From: an uncultured Clostridia bacterium | Lineage (GTDB): Bacteria; Bacillota; Clostridia; Christensenellales; Borkfalkiaceae | Assembly: GCA_934254755.1 (NCBI GenBank) | Contig: CAKQMM010000058.1 | Span: forward strand, 1 to 6,945 | Direction: 5' to 3' | DNA length: 6,945 nucleotides | Shown: one piece after another, positions 1 to 5,390 of the stretch | How positions within the stretch are numbered: position 1 is the first letter of the stretch | How the letters are laid out: the number at the start of each line of letters is the position of its first letter | Notes under the pieces: model-generated | Told to the model about the DNA's origin: nothing | The model's input: the letters and a program-made list of their open reading frames with translations, nothing else | The model's database searches: none | Program-made: the position numbers and the translations under genes

Positions 1-252
1 GGGCTTACGGGTTTAGCGCAAATTTCGGGGCGCGACCAGGTCGACGTTGCCGAGAAGGCGTGGCTTGACGGTAAGTACGTTGAAAAACGCAGTTTATTTT
101 TCGATTTAGGCATAATTTTTAAAACCGTGTTTAAAGTTTTTGAGCGAGACGGGGTCGTGGAAGGCGATACCTGCGAATACAAACATTGCGAAAAGTGCGA
201 CGTCGTAAAAACCGATAATATAAAAGCTTTAGGCGAGTGCGCGGACGACTGA
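1..252 (+). CDS. Undecaprenyl-phosphate sugar phosphotransferase (bacterial sugar transferase family), C-terminal part
   Basis: Only the last 83 codons are in the window; the frame is open from base 1 and stops with TGA at 250-252. The readable part begins GLTGLAQISGRDQ and continues with WLDGKYVEKRSLFFDLGIIFKTVFKVF, split here by residues 21-47. This is the conserved C-terminal signature of the WcaJ/EpsL/PglC-type bacterial sugar transferase domain (PxLTGLAQxxGR, then a Y-V-x-x-x-S-x-x-x-D-L-x-I-x-x-K-T block). The family moves a sugar-1-phosphate from a nucleotide sugar to undecaprenyl phosphate at the inner face of the membrane, the first step of exopolysaccharide, capsule or O-unit assembly. 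This fits the three glycosyltransferases that follow. After the usual end (DGVVEGD, residues 50-56) the protein has a short tail with cysteines at 58, 63, 66 and 80 of the visible part, which I do not recognise. The sugar donor cannot be read from this fragment. Confidence 0.9.
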   Translation, partial: GLTGLAQISGRDQVDVAEKAWLDGKYVEKRSLFFDLGIIFKTVFKVFERDGVVEGDTCEYKHCEKCDVVKTDNIKALGECADD

Positions 253-458
253 AATCAATTTGTGTGGTCGCGGCGATAGATGATAAGCTGTTTTGGGCGG
301 CGTAGATTTTTGCGGGTTAACTTCGGAAGCAAAGCGCGGGTTTTGGCGCGGCGGTAAAATTTAAATCTCAACAAATTCAACTCACATAGTTTTGTTTACT
401 TGATTTTACGGGCGCGGCGATAAAAACACCGCGCCGTATTTAATGAAAGGAATTAGTC
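253..458. other. Non-coding gap inside the polysaccharide locus
   Basis: This 206-nt stretch separates the sugar transferase stop from the first glycosyltransferase. I see no credible reading frame and no convincing promoter; TTGTTT at 392-397 and TTGATT at 400-405 lack a matching -10 at the right distance. The one clear structure is the GC-rich hairpin at 408-437, annotated separately. The gap is wide compared with the tight spacing of the downstream genes, so a separate transcription start or a processing point is possible but not shown. Confidence 0.5.
408..437 (+). promoter_or_regulatory. GC-rich hairpin ahead of the first glycosyltransferase
   Basis: GGCGCGG (411-417) pairs perfectly with CCGCGCC (429-435) across an 11-nt A-rich loop. 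The outer ACG (408-410) can extend the stem against GT at 436-437 with a bulge. The following bases (ATTTAATG) are not a U tract, so this is not a standard intrinsic terminator. It ends about 8 nt before the Shine-Dalgarno sequence AAAGGA (446-451), so it could shape translation or mark an RNA-processing site. The structure is seen directly; the role is inference. Confidence 0.45.
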
Positions 459-1655
459 ATGAAAATTTTGGTTTTTTCTCAATGTTTTTACCCCGAACGG
501 TTTTTAATAAACGACATCGTCAAAGAACTCGTTTCCGTCGGGCATGAAGTAACCGTGGTGACGGGGCAACCGAACTACCCCGGCGGCGAAATTTACCCCG
601 AATATAAGGGTAAGCACGTAAAAGAAGAAACTATTTTCGGCGCGCGCATTATCCGCGCAAACATTATTCCGCGCGGGCATAACAGGGTCGGTCAGTTTTT
701 AAACTATCTGTCTTATGCCAAAAACGCATATAAAGTCGCCAAAAAACTGACGGGGTTCGATATAGTATACTGCTATCAGCTAACCCCCGTTCTGCAATTA
801 AAGCCCGCCGTTAAGTACGCTAAAAAACATAACCTTAAACTTGCATGCTATTGTCTTGACTTGGCTCCGCTCAGCGGTTCGGAACTTATGCGTAAGTTTA
901 AAATTTTTAACGCCTATTATTCGCGGCAGGCTAAAAAACTTTATAACGCATGCGATAAAATAGCGGTAACTTCCAAGTCGTTTATAGAGTACTTGAATAA
1001 AGTGAACGGCGTTCCGACCGATAAAATCTCATACATTCCGCAGCACGCGCCCGAAAATTTGATAAACGCGGAATATTCGCCGCGGCAAAATTCCGCCGAT
1101 ATAACCACTTTTATATACGCGGGTAACGTCGGCAAAAGCACGGGGCTTAAAACGCTTATCTTAGCCGTAAACGAACTTAAAAAACAGGGCGAAACAGGGT
1201 TTAAAGTCGAAATCGTCGGCGACGGAAACTTAAAACACGAACTCGTCGCGCTGACAAGCGAACTGAAACTAAACGACGTTGTTAAATTTTCAGGCGGCGT
1301 TCCGATGAAAGAGATGGTCGAAGTGTATCGCCGCGCGGACGCGCTCGTGATAACCCTTATAAAAGGTCAGATAACCGTCCCCGGAAAATTGCAGGCGTAT
1401 ATGGCTACGGGTAAGCCCGTTATAGGCGCGATGTCGGGCGCGGGGAAAGAGCTTATTGAAGAATCGAACTGCGGCGTATGCGCGGAAGCGGAAGACTATA
1501 CGGGGCTTGCCGACCTTATTGATAATTATCTTAAAAACCCTGCCGCTTACGTGAGCGTAGGTTTGAACGGAAAAGAGTATGCAAAAGCGCATTTTGCGCT
1601 TAGCGAACACATATCGAGGCTTGAAAACCTTTTGAGCGAAACGATAAACGGCTGA
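459..1655 (+). CDS. Glycosyltransferase family 4, WbuB-like (polysaccharide assembly)
   Basis: This 398-residue protein is a complete GT-B fold glycosyltransferase. The N-terminal acceptor domain opens with MKILVFSQCFYPERF and has RINDIV-like (LINDIV 16-21), GHEVTVVTGQPNYPGG (28-43) and a segment resembling WbuB-type amino-sugar transferases. The C-terminal nucleotide-sugar domain has YAGNVGKSTGL (220-230), VGDG (253-256) and VPGKLQAYMATGKPVIG (307-323). At the place where many GT4 enzymes carry the second glutamate of the E-x7-E motif there is Gln312; as I recall, VPxKxQ is normal for the WbuB-like group. It probably transfers a sugar from a nucleotide donor to the lipid-linked precursor at the cytoplasmic membrane; donor and acceptor are unknown. 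The start is supported by AAAGGA at 446-451, 7 nt ahead of ATG. The next gene starts 11 nt after the stop. Confidence 0.88.
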   Translation: MKILVFSQCFYPERFLINDIVKELVSVGHEVTVVTGQPNYPGGEIYPEYKGKHVKEETIFGARIIRANIIPRGHNRVGQFLNYLSYAKNAYKVAKKLTGFDIVYCYQLTPVLQLKPAVKYAKKHNLKLACYCLDLAPLSGSELMRKFKIFNAYYSRQAKKLYNACDKIAVTSKSFIEYLNKVNGVPTDKISYIPQHAPENLINAEYSPRQNSADITTFIYAGNVGKSTGLKTLILAVNELKKQGETGFKVEIVGDGNLKHELVALTSELKLNDVVKFSGGVPMKEMVEVYRRADALVITLIKGQITVPGKLQAYMATGKPVIGAMSGAGKELIEESNCGVCAEAEDYTGLADLIDNYLKNPAAYVSVGLNGKEYAKAHFALSEHISRLENLLSETING

Positions 1656-1666
1656 CGGATAATTTT

Positions 1667-2818
1667 ATGAAAGTATTTGAAATAAACACGGGCTTTATAA
1701 GCGGCGGACCGCCGAGGGTTATGAACGGCGTTTGCGACGCGCTTAAAAATCGCGGCGACGATTGCATGGTTGCGGCTTCCCGCGGGGAAATGCGCAAAGA
1801 TATCAAATCGGTGCGCGTAGGCGGAAAGTTTTCGCCTTACGTAAACGCGCTTTCGGCAAGGCTTTTCGATAACGTAGGCTTTACCGCTAAACGCGCCACA
1901 AAAAAGCTTAGAAAAGAAAAGAAGGCGTACGACCCCGACGTTATTCACCTTCACAATTTGCACGGCTACTATCTCGATATAGAAGTTTTGTTCGATTATT
2001 TAAAGTCGACGAACAAAAAAGTTATATGGACGCTTCACGACTGCTGGGCGTTTACGGGGCACTGCGCTTATTTCGATTACGCTAATTGCTATAAATGGGA
2101 AACGGGCGGGTGCGAAAATTGCCCGCAGAAAAAAGAATATCCTAAAAGCGTGCTTTTCGATAACAGCAAGAAGAATTTTGCGCGGAAAAAAAGAGCGTTT
2201 ACGGGCGTTAAAGATTTAACTATAGTCACCCCGTCAAACTGGCTTAAAAATTTGGTCGAGCGGTCGTTTTTAAAAGAATATAAAGTCGTGACCGTATATA
2301 ACGGCATAGATTTGAGATTTTTTAAGCCGATAAAAAGCGACATTTTAAAAAGATACGGCTTAGAGAATAAAAAAATACTTTTAGGCGTCGCCAACGTGTG
2401 GGATAGGAGGAAAGGGCTTAAAGATTTTATTAAGCTTGCCGGAATTTTGCCGGACGATTATAAAATCGTGCTTATCGGGCTTAACGAAAAGCAAATAAAA
2501 ACTCTCCCCGCAAATATTTTCGGCTTACGGCGCACAAGTTCTATCGAAGAACTTTGCGAATGGTATACGGCGGCGGATAAGTTTATAAATCTTACGTATG
2601 AAGATACTTACCCCACCGTCAACTTAGAAGCGCAGGCGTGCGGAACCCCCGTTATAACCTATGAAACGGGCGGAAGCGTCGAGAGCGTGCCGAGCGAAAA
2701 CGTTGCGCCTAAAGGGGATATATCGGCGGTTTTGAGCCTTATCGGCAAAAACTTAAAGGTCGCCGAAAAAATCGATACCGTAAGCGTTATGTTAAGCGGT
2801 TACTTGAATTTACTATGA
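1667..2818 (+). CDS. Glycosyltransferase family 4, WcaC-like (colanic acid/EPS type)
   Basis: This 383-residue GT-B enzyme resembles the putative colanic-acid transferase WcaC and its clostridial EPS relatives. Landmarks are the N-terminal glycine loop (SGGPPRV 12-18), HLHNLHGYYLDIEVLFDYL (94-112), TLHDCWAFTGHCAYF (122-136), GGCENCPQKKEYPKS (147-161), TPSNWL (188-193), the YNGID donor-domain start (211-215), and EDTYPTVNLEAQACGTPVI (312-330), which gives D313-x7-E321 in place of E-x7-E. Cysteines at 126, 133, 141, 149 and 152 form a tight cluster around the acceptor site. The C-terminus ends abruptly in KIDTVSVMLSGYLNLL and may be slightly shorter than in relatives. It should add a sugar to the growing lipid-linked unit. 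No strong Shine-Dalgarno precedes ATG (only ACGGAT, 1655-1660), so translation may be coupled to the gene 11 nt upstream. The stop overlaps the next start. Confidence 0.88.
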   Translation: MKVFEINTGFISGGPPRVMNGVCDALKNRGDDCMVAASRGEMRKDIKSVRVGGKFSPYVNALSARLFDNVGFTAKRATKKLRKEKKAYDPDVIHLHNLHGYYLDIEVLFDYLKSTNKKVIWTLHDCWAFTGHCAYFDYANCYKWETGGCENCPQKKEYPKSVLFDNSKKNFARKKRAFTGVKDLTIVTPSNWLKNLVERSFLKEYKVVTVYNGIDLRFFKPIKSDILKRYGLENKKILLGVANVWDRRKGLKDFIKLAGILPDDYKIVLIGLNEKQIKTLPANIFGLRRTSSIEELCEWYTAADKFINLTYEDTYPTVNLEAQACGTPVITYETGGSVESVPSENVAPKGDISAVLSLIGKNLKVAEKIDTVSVMLSGYLNLL

Positions 2819-3963
2819 AAGTTTTAATCACTACGAACGTTCCGTCCCCATACAGGGTTGATTTTTTCAACGAACTCGGAAAGTATTGCGATTTAACGGT
2901 TACGTTTCAAAAGCACACTTCGTCGGAAAGGGATAAGTCGTGGAAAAATTACAAGTTCGATAATTTTACCGCCGTGTTTTTAAAAGGCGTTTCTATACGG
3001 GTAGACCAGGCGTTTTGTTTCGGGTATAAAAAATTGCTCAAAAACGATTACGACGTAATCTGCTCGATGGATTGCGGCACACCGTCGGGCGCGATTTTTG
3101 CAAATTATATGGCAAAAAAGGGCATACCTTTTTATATCGAAACGGACGGGTGCTTTTATAGCGAACCTGAAACTTTCAAACAAAAATTAAAGTTTAAAAT
3201 TAAAAAGAAGTTTTACGGCAAGGCGGCGGGGTGTTTTGCAAGTTGCTTAAATTCGCGCAAATCCTTTACGTCGCTCGGGGTTGACGAAGGTAAAATCATA
3301 CGCTATCCGTTTACTTCTTTGTTTGAAAAAGACTTGCTCCCGTCCCCTATAACGGACGGCGAAAAAGAAGAGTATAAAAAAGAACTTAACTTAAGCGGCG
3401 ACAAAATCGTGCTTGCAGTCGGTCAGTTTATCGAAAGAAAGGGGTTTGACGTGCTTATAAAAGCCGCAAAAAATTTGGTCGGCGGCGTTAAAGTATGCTT
3501 TGTGGGCGGCGTGCCTACGCAAGAATATATCGATTCGGTTAAAAATTTAAACTTAAAAAACATTGAGTTTATAGGTTTTAAGCAAAAAGAAGAATTGAAA
3601 AAATATTATCGCGCGGCGGACGTTTTCGTCCTTCCCACCCGCGAAGATATTTGGGGGTTGGTTGTAAACGAAGCGATGGCGAACGCGCTCCCCGTAATAA
3701 CGACGGATATGTGCGTTGCGGGGCTTGAACTTATAAAAGACGGAGAGAGCGGCTATATCGTCCCCGTAGGCGACGATTTAAAACTTGCCGAAAAGTTGAA
3801 CGAAGTGTTGCTTGACGATAAAAAGCGGCTCGAACTTAGCGCGAACAGTTTGAAAGCAATCCGCCCGTACACAATCGAAAATATGGCGAAAGTCCATTTA
3901 GCCGCGTGGGAAAGCGCGCTAAACGGCGAAAATATTAAAAAAACATTTGACAAAAAATTTTAA
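2815..3963 (+). CDS. Glycosyltransferase family 4 (third enzyme of the cluster)
   Basis: This 382-residue GT-B glycosyltransferase starts MKVLITTNVPSPYRVDFFNEL, with the PSPYR motif common in GT4 enzymes of polysaccharide loci. The donor domain carries AVGQFIERKGFDVLIKA (201-217), FVGG (229-232), EFIGF (251-255), YYRAADVFVLPTREDIWGLVVNEAMA (264-289) and VAGLELIKDGESGYIVP (301-317). D278-x7-E286 is the E-x7-E site with Asp in the first place. The C-terminus is lysine-rich (ENIKKTFDKKF). The predicted role is transfer of a further sugar onto the undecaprenyl-linked intermediate in the cytoplasm; specificity is not readable. The start codon overlaps the preceding stop as ATGA (2815-2818), the classic arrangement for translational coupling, so the two enzymes are very likely made together. 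No intrinsic terminator follows the stop, and a new promoter begins 9 nt later. Confidence 0.88.
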   Translation: MKVLITTNVPSPYRVDFFNELGKYCDLTVTFQKHTSSERDKSWKNYKFDNFTAVFLKGVSIRVDQAFCFGYKKLLKNDYDVICSMDCGTPSGAIFANYMAKKGIPFYIETDGCFYSEPETFKQKLKFKIKKKFYGKAAGCFASCLNSRKSFTSLGVDEGKIIRYPFTSLFEKDLLPSPITDGEKEEYKKELNLSGDKIVLAVGQFIERKGFDVLIKAAKNLVGGVKVCFVGGVPTQEYIDSVKNLNLKNIEFIGFKQKEELKKYYRAADVFVLPTREDIWGLVVNEAMANALPVITTDMCVAGLELIKDGESGYIVPVGDDLKLAEKLNEVLLDDKKRLELSANSLKAIRPYTIENMAKVHLAAWESALNGENIKKTFDKKF

Positions 3964-3971
3964 AATTCCTA

Positions 3972-4000
3972 TTGCAACGCGCGCAAGTTTATGGTACAAT
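3972..4000 (+). promoter_or_regulatory. Sigma-70/SigA-type promoter for the four-helix membrane protein gene
   Basis: TTGCAA (3972-3977) and TACAAT (3995-4000) are separated by exactly 17 nt, with the predicted transcription start near 4007. The -10 is followed by AGCCG, giving TACAATAGCCG, the same 11 bases found at the lysine-riboswitch promoter at 4668-4678. The -35 is weaker than at that second promoter and lies in a small inverted repeat (TTGC 3972-3975, GCAA 3982-3985). Confidence 0.7.
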
Positions 4001-4044
4001 AGCCGCAACTCATAAAAAACCAAACGGTTAAAAAGGAGATATTT

Positions 4045-4602
4045 ATGGCTAAAAGAAGAACCAAAAAGAAAAACGCAAACCTGCTTATAGCAATCGTTGC
4101 AATCGCGTTTGCCGCGCTTGCTATCTGCACGCTGTTTATGCCCGTGTTTACGACGAAAGTGACCGTCTTAAAAAATACGACCACTTCAAACGTTGCGGGT
4201 AAAGATTTGCTCGTCGCACTGTTTAACGGCGAAGTTTCGACCGATTATACCGAAGGCGCAAACCGCATGATACTGCTTAAAAATTCCGACGATAACGGAA
4301 CGCTTACCACGATATTTTTAATCGCGTATTTTGCGACTATCTGCTTATCGGGCTTAACGGCGGTTCTTGCGCTTTTATCGGTGCTTAACATTAAACTTAA
4401 AATGGTTGCTATGCTTATAGGCGTAATTTTAATTATAGGCGCAATCGCAACGCTTATTTTGGCGTTTGTCGTAAACGGCAAATTTACTACGCTTGACTGG
4501 GGAACGCTTGCAACGGTTAAAAACGCGGTCGCAATCGGCGGATATTTAACGCTGGGCGGAGTTTTGGCGGGAGGCGCGCTTGCTTACGGCAACGCAAAAT
4601 AA
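4045..4602 (+). CDS. Four-helix membrane protein of unknown function
   Basis: This 185-residue protein matches no family I can name. A very basic N-terminus (MAKRRTKKKN) precedes a hydrophobic helix at about 12-34, which by the positive-inside rule puts the N-terminus in the cytoplasm. A polar loop of about 50 residues (35-86; KVTVLKNTTTSNV, then NGEVSTDYTEGANR) should lie outside. Three more helices follow at about 87-113, 118-143 and 161-181, with a short KLK turn between the second and third. The C-terminus is AYGNAK. The layout, four helices with one large first outer loop, resembles small integral membrane proteins found widely in Firmicutes. The start is supported by AAGGAG at 4033-4038, 6 nt before ATG. 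It has its own promoter and no partner on the same transcript before the next promoter, so it appears to be monocistronic. Codon use matches its neighbours. Confidence 0.75.
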   Translation: MAKRRTKKKNANLLIAIVAIAFAALAICTLFMPVFTTKVTVLKNTTTSNVAGKDLLVALFNGEVSTDYTEGANRMILLKNSDDNGTLTTIFLIAYFATICLSGLTAVLALLSVLNIKLKMVAMLIGVILIIGAIATLILAFVVNGKFTTLDWGTLATVKNAVAIGGYLTLGGVLAGGALAYGNAK

Positions 4603-4644
4603 GAACGGTCGATGTGCTTTTTGCGTAAACCGCGTTAAAAGTGT

Positions 4645-4673
4645 TTGACAAAGCAAAGTTAATAGTATACAAT
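4645..4673 (+). promoter_or_regulatory. Near-consensus SigA-type promoter of the lysine-riboswitch transcript
   Basis: TTGACA (4645-4650, full consensus -35) and TACAAT (4668-4673) are separated by exactly 17 nt. The predicted start is near 4680, just before the riboswitch. The strength of the match suggests high initiation, with control left to the downstream riboswitch. Confidence 0.85.
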
Positions 4674-4678
4674 AGCCG

Positions 4679-4699
4679 TATAGGGAAGTTTTCCCTATA
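4679..4699 (+). promoter_or_regulatory. Perfect hairpin at the predicted 5' end of the riboswitch RNA
   Basis: TATAGGGAA (4679-4687) and TTCCCTATA (4691-4699) are exact reverse complements around a GTT loop. The hairpin begins at or next to the predicted transcription start and ends 4 nt before the P1 stem of the riboswitch. A 5'-terminal stem of this kind can protect a long leader RNA from 5'-end-dependent decay; that role is inferred. Confidence 0.55.
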
Positions 4700-4703
4700 A
4701 TTA

Positions 4704-4864
4704 AATAGAGGCGCGGTTACCATTATAAACGCAAGCGGGGTTTTAGTTTGCGCGGGAAAGGGGTTTCCGCCGAAGACGATAGGGCCTCCCGAAGCATATC
4801 GGTCTGGGCGCAAAGAGAATATCTTTGCGACTGTCGCACTCTTAAACGGGTGCGTTGCGCTATT
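4704..4864 (+). ncRNA. Lysine riboswitch (L-box) aptamer
   Basis: The conserved L-box core is readable in order. GAGGCGCGG is at 4708-4716, GGGAAAGGGG at 4754-4763, CCGCCGAAG at 4767-4775, CTGGGC at 4804-4809 and GACTGTCGCA at 4829-4838. The helices also fit a five-way junction. P1 is AATAG 4704-4708 with CTATT 4860-4864. A P2-arm stem pairs CGCAAG 4730-4735 with TTTGCG 4747-4752. P3 starts with CGATA 4777-4781 and TATCG 4797-4801. P4 is perfect (CGCAAAGA 4809-4816 with TCTTTGCG 4822-4829, loop GAATA). P5 pairs CGCACTC 4835-4841 with GGGTGCG 4848-4854. The family binds free L-lysine and turns off lysine synthesis or uptake genes. A terminator follows, so control is probably premature termination when lysine is plentiful. 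The only downstream gene in range is the NhaC-type transporter at 5391. Confidence 0.9.
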
Positions 4865-4891
4865 AAATGTTACGGTTTTTATAAGGTTTAT

Positions 4892-4927
4892 AATCACGGC
4901 GTTTAATTCGCGCCGTGATTTTTTTTT
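4892..4927 (+). terminator. Intrinsic terminator, expression platform of the lysine riboswitch
   Basis: AATCACGGCG (4892-4901) pairs perfectly with CGCCGTGATT (4911-4920) around a 9-nt loop and runs into a nine-T tract (4919-4927). A competing pairing is visible: GCGC and ATTAAA in 4857-4867, overlapping the 3' strand of P1, can pair with TTTAAT (4902-4907) and GCGC (4910-4913), which lie in the terminator loop and 3' arm. Lysine binding would hold P1 closed and let the terminator form. Confidence 0.88.
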
Positions 4928-4950
4928 GTTAAAGAAACTCACGACTCTTT

Positions 4951-5087
4951 TGTCATATTGAGCGAAGCGTCAGCGTAGTCGAAATATCTAGCCGTTAGGC
5001 GCATTATAGGTTATATGTAACGCTTATTCAATAATGCGGCGTGCCGCCTAGATTCTTCATTCCGCTATCGCTTCATTCAGAATGACA
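4951..5087. repeat. MITE/REP-like inverted-repeat element, copy 1
   Basis: The element begins TGTCATATTGAGCGAAGC and ends CATTCAGAATGACA. The two ends are imperfect reverse complements for about 40 nt (to CTAG at 4988-4991 and 5048-5051), and similarity continues inward to GCATTAT. The TCATTCTGAGCGAAGCGAAGAATCT type of sequence is a widespread intergenic repeat in bacteria. No transposase is encoded and I see no target-site duplication. Each arm can also fold on itself (ATATT with AATAT on the left, ATTCT with AGAAT on the right). Confidence 0.75.
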
Positions 5088-5102
5088 GCAAAATAATCTA
5101 AT

Positions 5103-5130
5103 CACTAGCCACTATCCACTAGTCACTATT
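5103..5130. repeat. Heptamer array 1 (CACTANN, four units)
   Basis: Four consecutive 7-nt units are readable without a gap: CACTAGC, CACTATC, CACTAGT and CACTATT. The first five bases are fixed and the last two vary. The array ends on the first base of the second inverted-repeat element. Confidence 0.7.
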
Positions 5131-5256
5131 GTTATATTGAGCGAAGCGAAATATCTCGTGGAAACGAAAACGCTCATAAACGCGGGCGTACTCGCAAAAA
5201 GCAGCCGACGGCTGTCGCTTCCGCGGAGATTCTTCACACTCAGTGTTCAGAATGAC
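5130..5256. repeat. MITE/REP-like inverted-repeat element, copy 2
   Basis: The element runs from TGTTATATTGAGCGAAGCG to TTCAGAATGACA and is related to copy 1 at both ends, with a different centre. The left arm pairs with the right arm through the ends and on into CTCGTGGAAACGA against the reverse complement of TCGCTTCCGCGGAG. The right arm alone makes a clean hairpin (ATTCT and ACACT with AGTGT and AGAAT). It lies in the same orientation as copy 1, 43 nt after it. No open frame with coding character is present. Confidence 0.72.
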
Positions 5257-5332
5257 AAAAAGGCGCGTCGCCGTGGGCGTTACCGCTACGGGTGGTGTAG
5301 GTTTATAACTGACACATATACATTTTACTATG

Positions 5333-5367
5333 CTCTAACCACTACCCACTAACCACTAATCACTGAT
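5333..5367. repeat. Heptamer array 2 (CACTANN, four units plus one degenerate)
   Basis: The units are CTCTAAC, CACTACC, CACTAAC, CACTAAT and CACTGAT, again with an exact 7-nt period. The array ends 10 nt before the Shine-Dalgarno sequence of the transporter gene. With array 1 it brackets the second inverted-repeat element in direct orientation. Confidence 0.68.
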
Positions 5368-5390
5368 AATTATTATTAAGGAGAACAAAA

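Larger units (their letters stand above)
4603..5390. other. Long structured non-coding region (riboswitch leader plus repeat elements)
   Basis: No believable protein gene lies in these 788 nt. From left to right they contain about 40 nt of plain spacer, a promoter, a 5' hairpin, a lysine riboswitch, its terminator, a first inverted-repeat element, a heptamer array, a second inverted-repeat element, about 76 nt of unassigned sequence (5257-5332), a second heptamer array and the ribosome site AAGGAGAA (5378-5385) of the transporter. Open frames that cross this region on either strand run through RNA structure or repeats and have no ribosome site. Confidence 0.75.

Noticed and set aside
3947..3975. 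TTGACA at 3947-3952 as an extra -35 box
   Set aside because: At 17-18 nt spacing only TATTGC or ATTGCA is available as -10. The promoter at 3972-4000 is much better.
4617..4642. Imperfect hairpin (CTTTT...AAAAG with GCG/CGC inside) after the membrane-protein gene as a terminator
   Set aside because: The stem is interrupted by mismatches and no T tract follows, so I would not call it a terminator.
4517..4942. 141-codon open frame on the minus strand
   Set aside because: It lies antisense to the lysine riboswitch, its terminator and the end of the membrane-protein gene. It has no recognisable protein motif, and the RNA structure on the plus strand explains the sequence.
4951..5256. CRISPR array or insertion sequence
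   Set aside because: There are only two divergent, internally palindromic copies, with unequal centres and no spacer periodicity. No transposase frame is present.
5310..5331. Possible promoter for the transporter (CTGACA followed by TATGCT)
   Set aside because: The spacer is only 14 nt and both boxes are weak, so it is not supported as an independent start.
5137..5352. 71-codon open frame on the plus strand in the repeat region
   Set aside because: It runs through the second inverted-repeat element and into a heptamer array, has no ribosome site, and its composition is low-complexity basic sequence.
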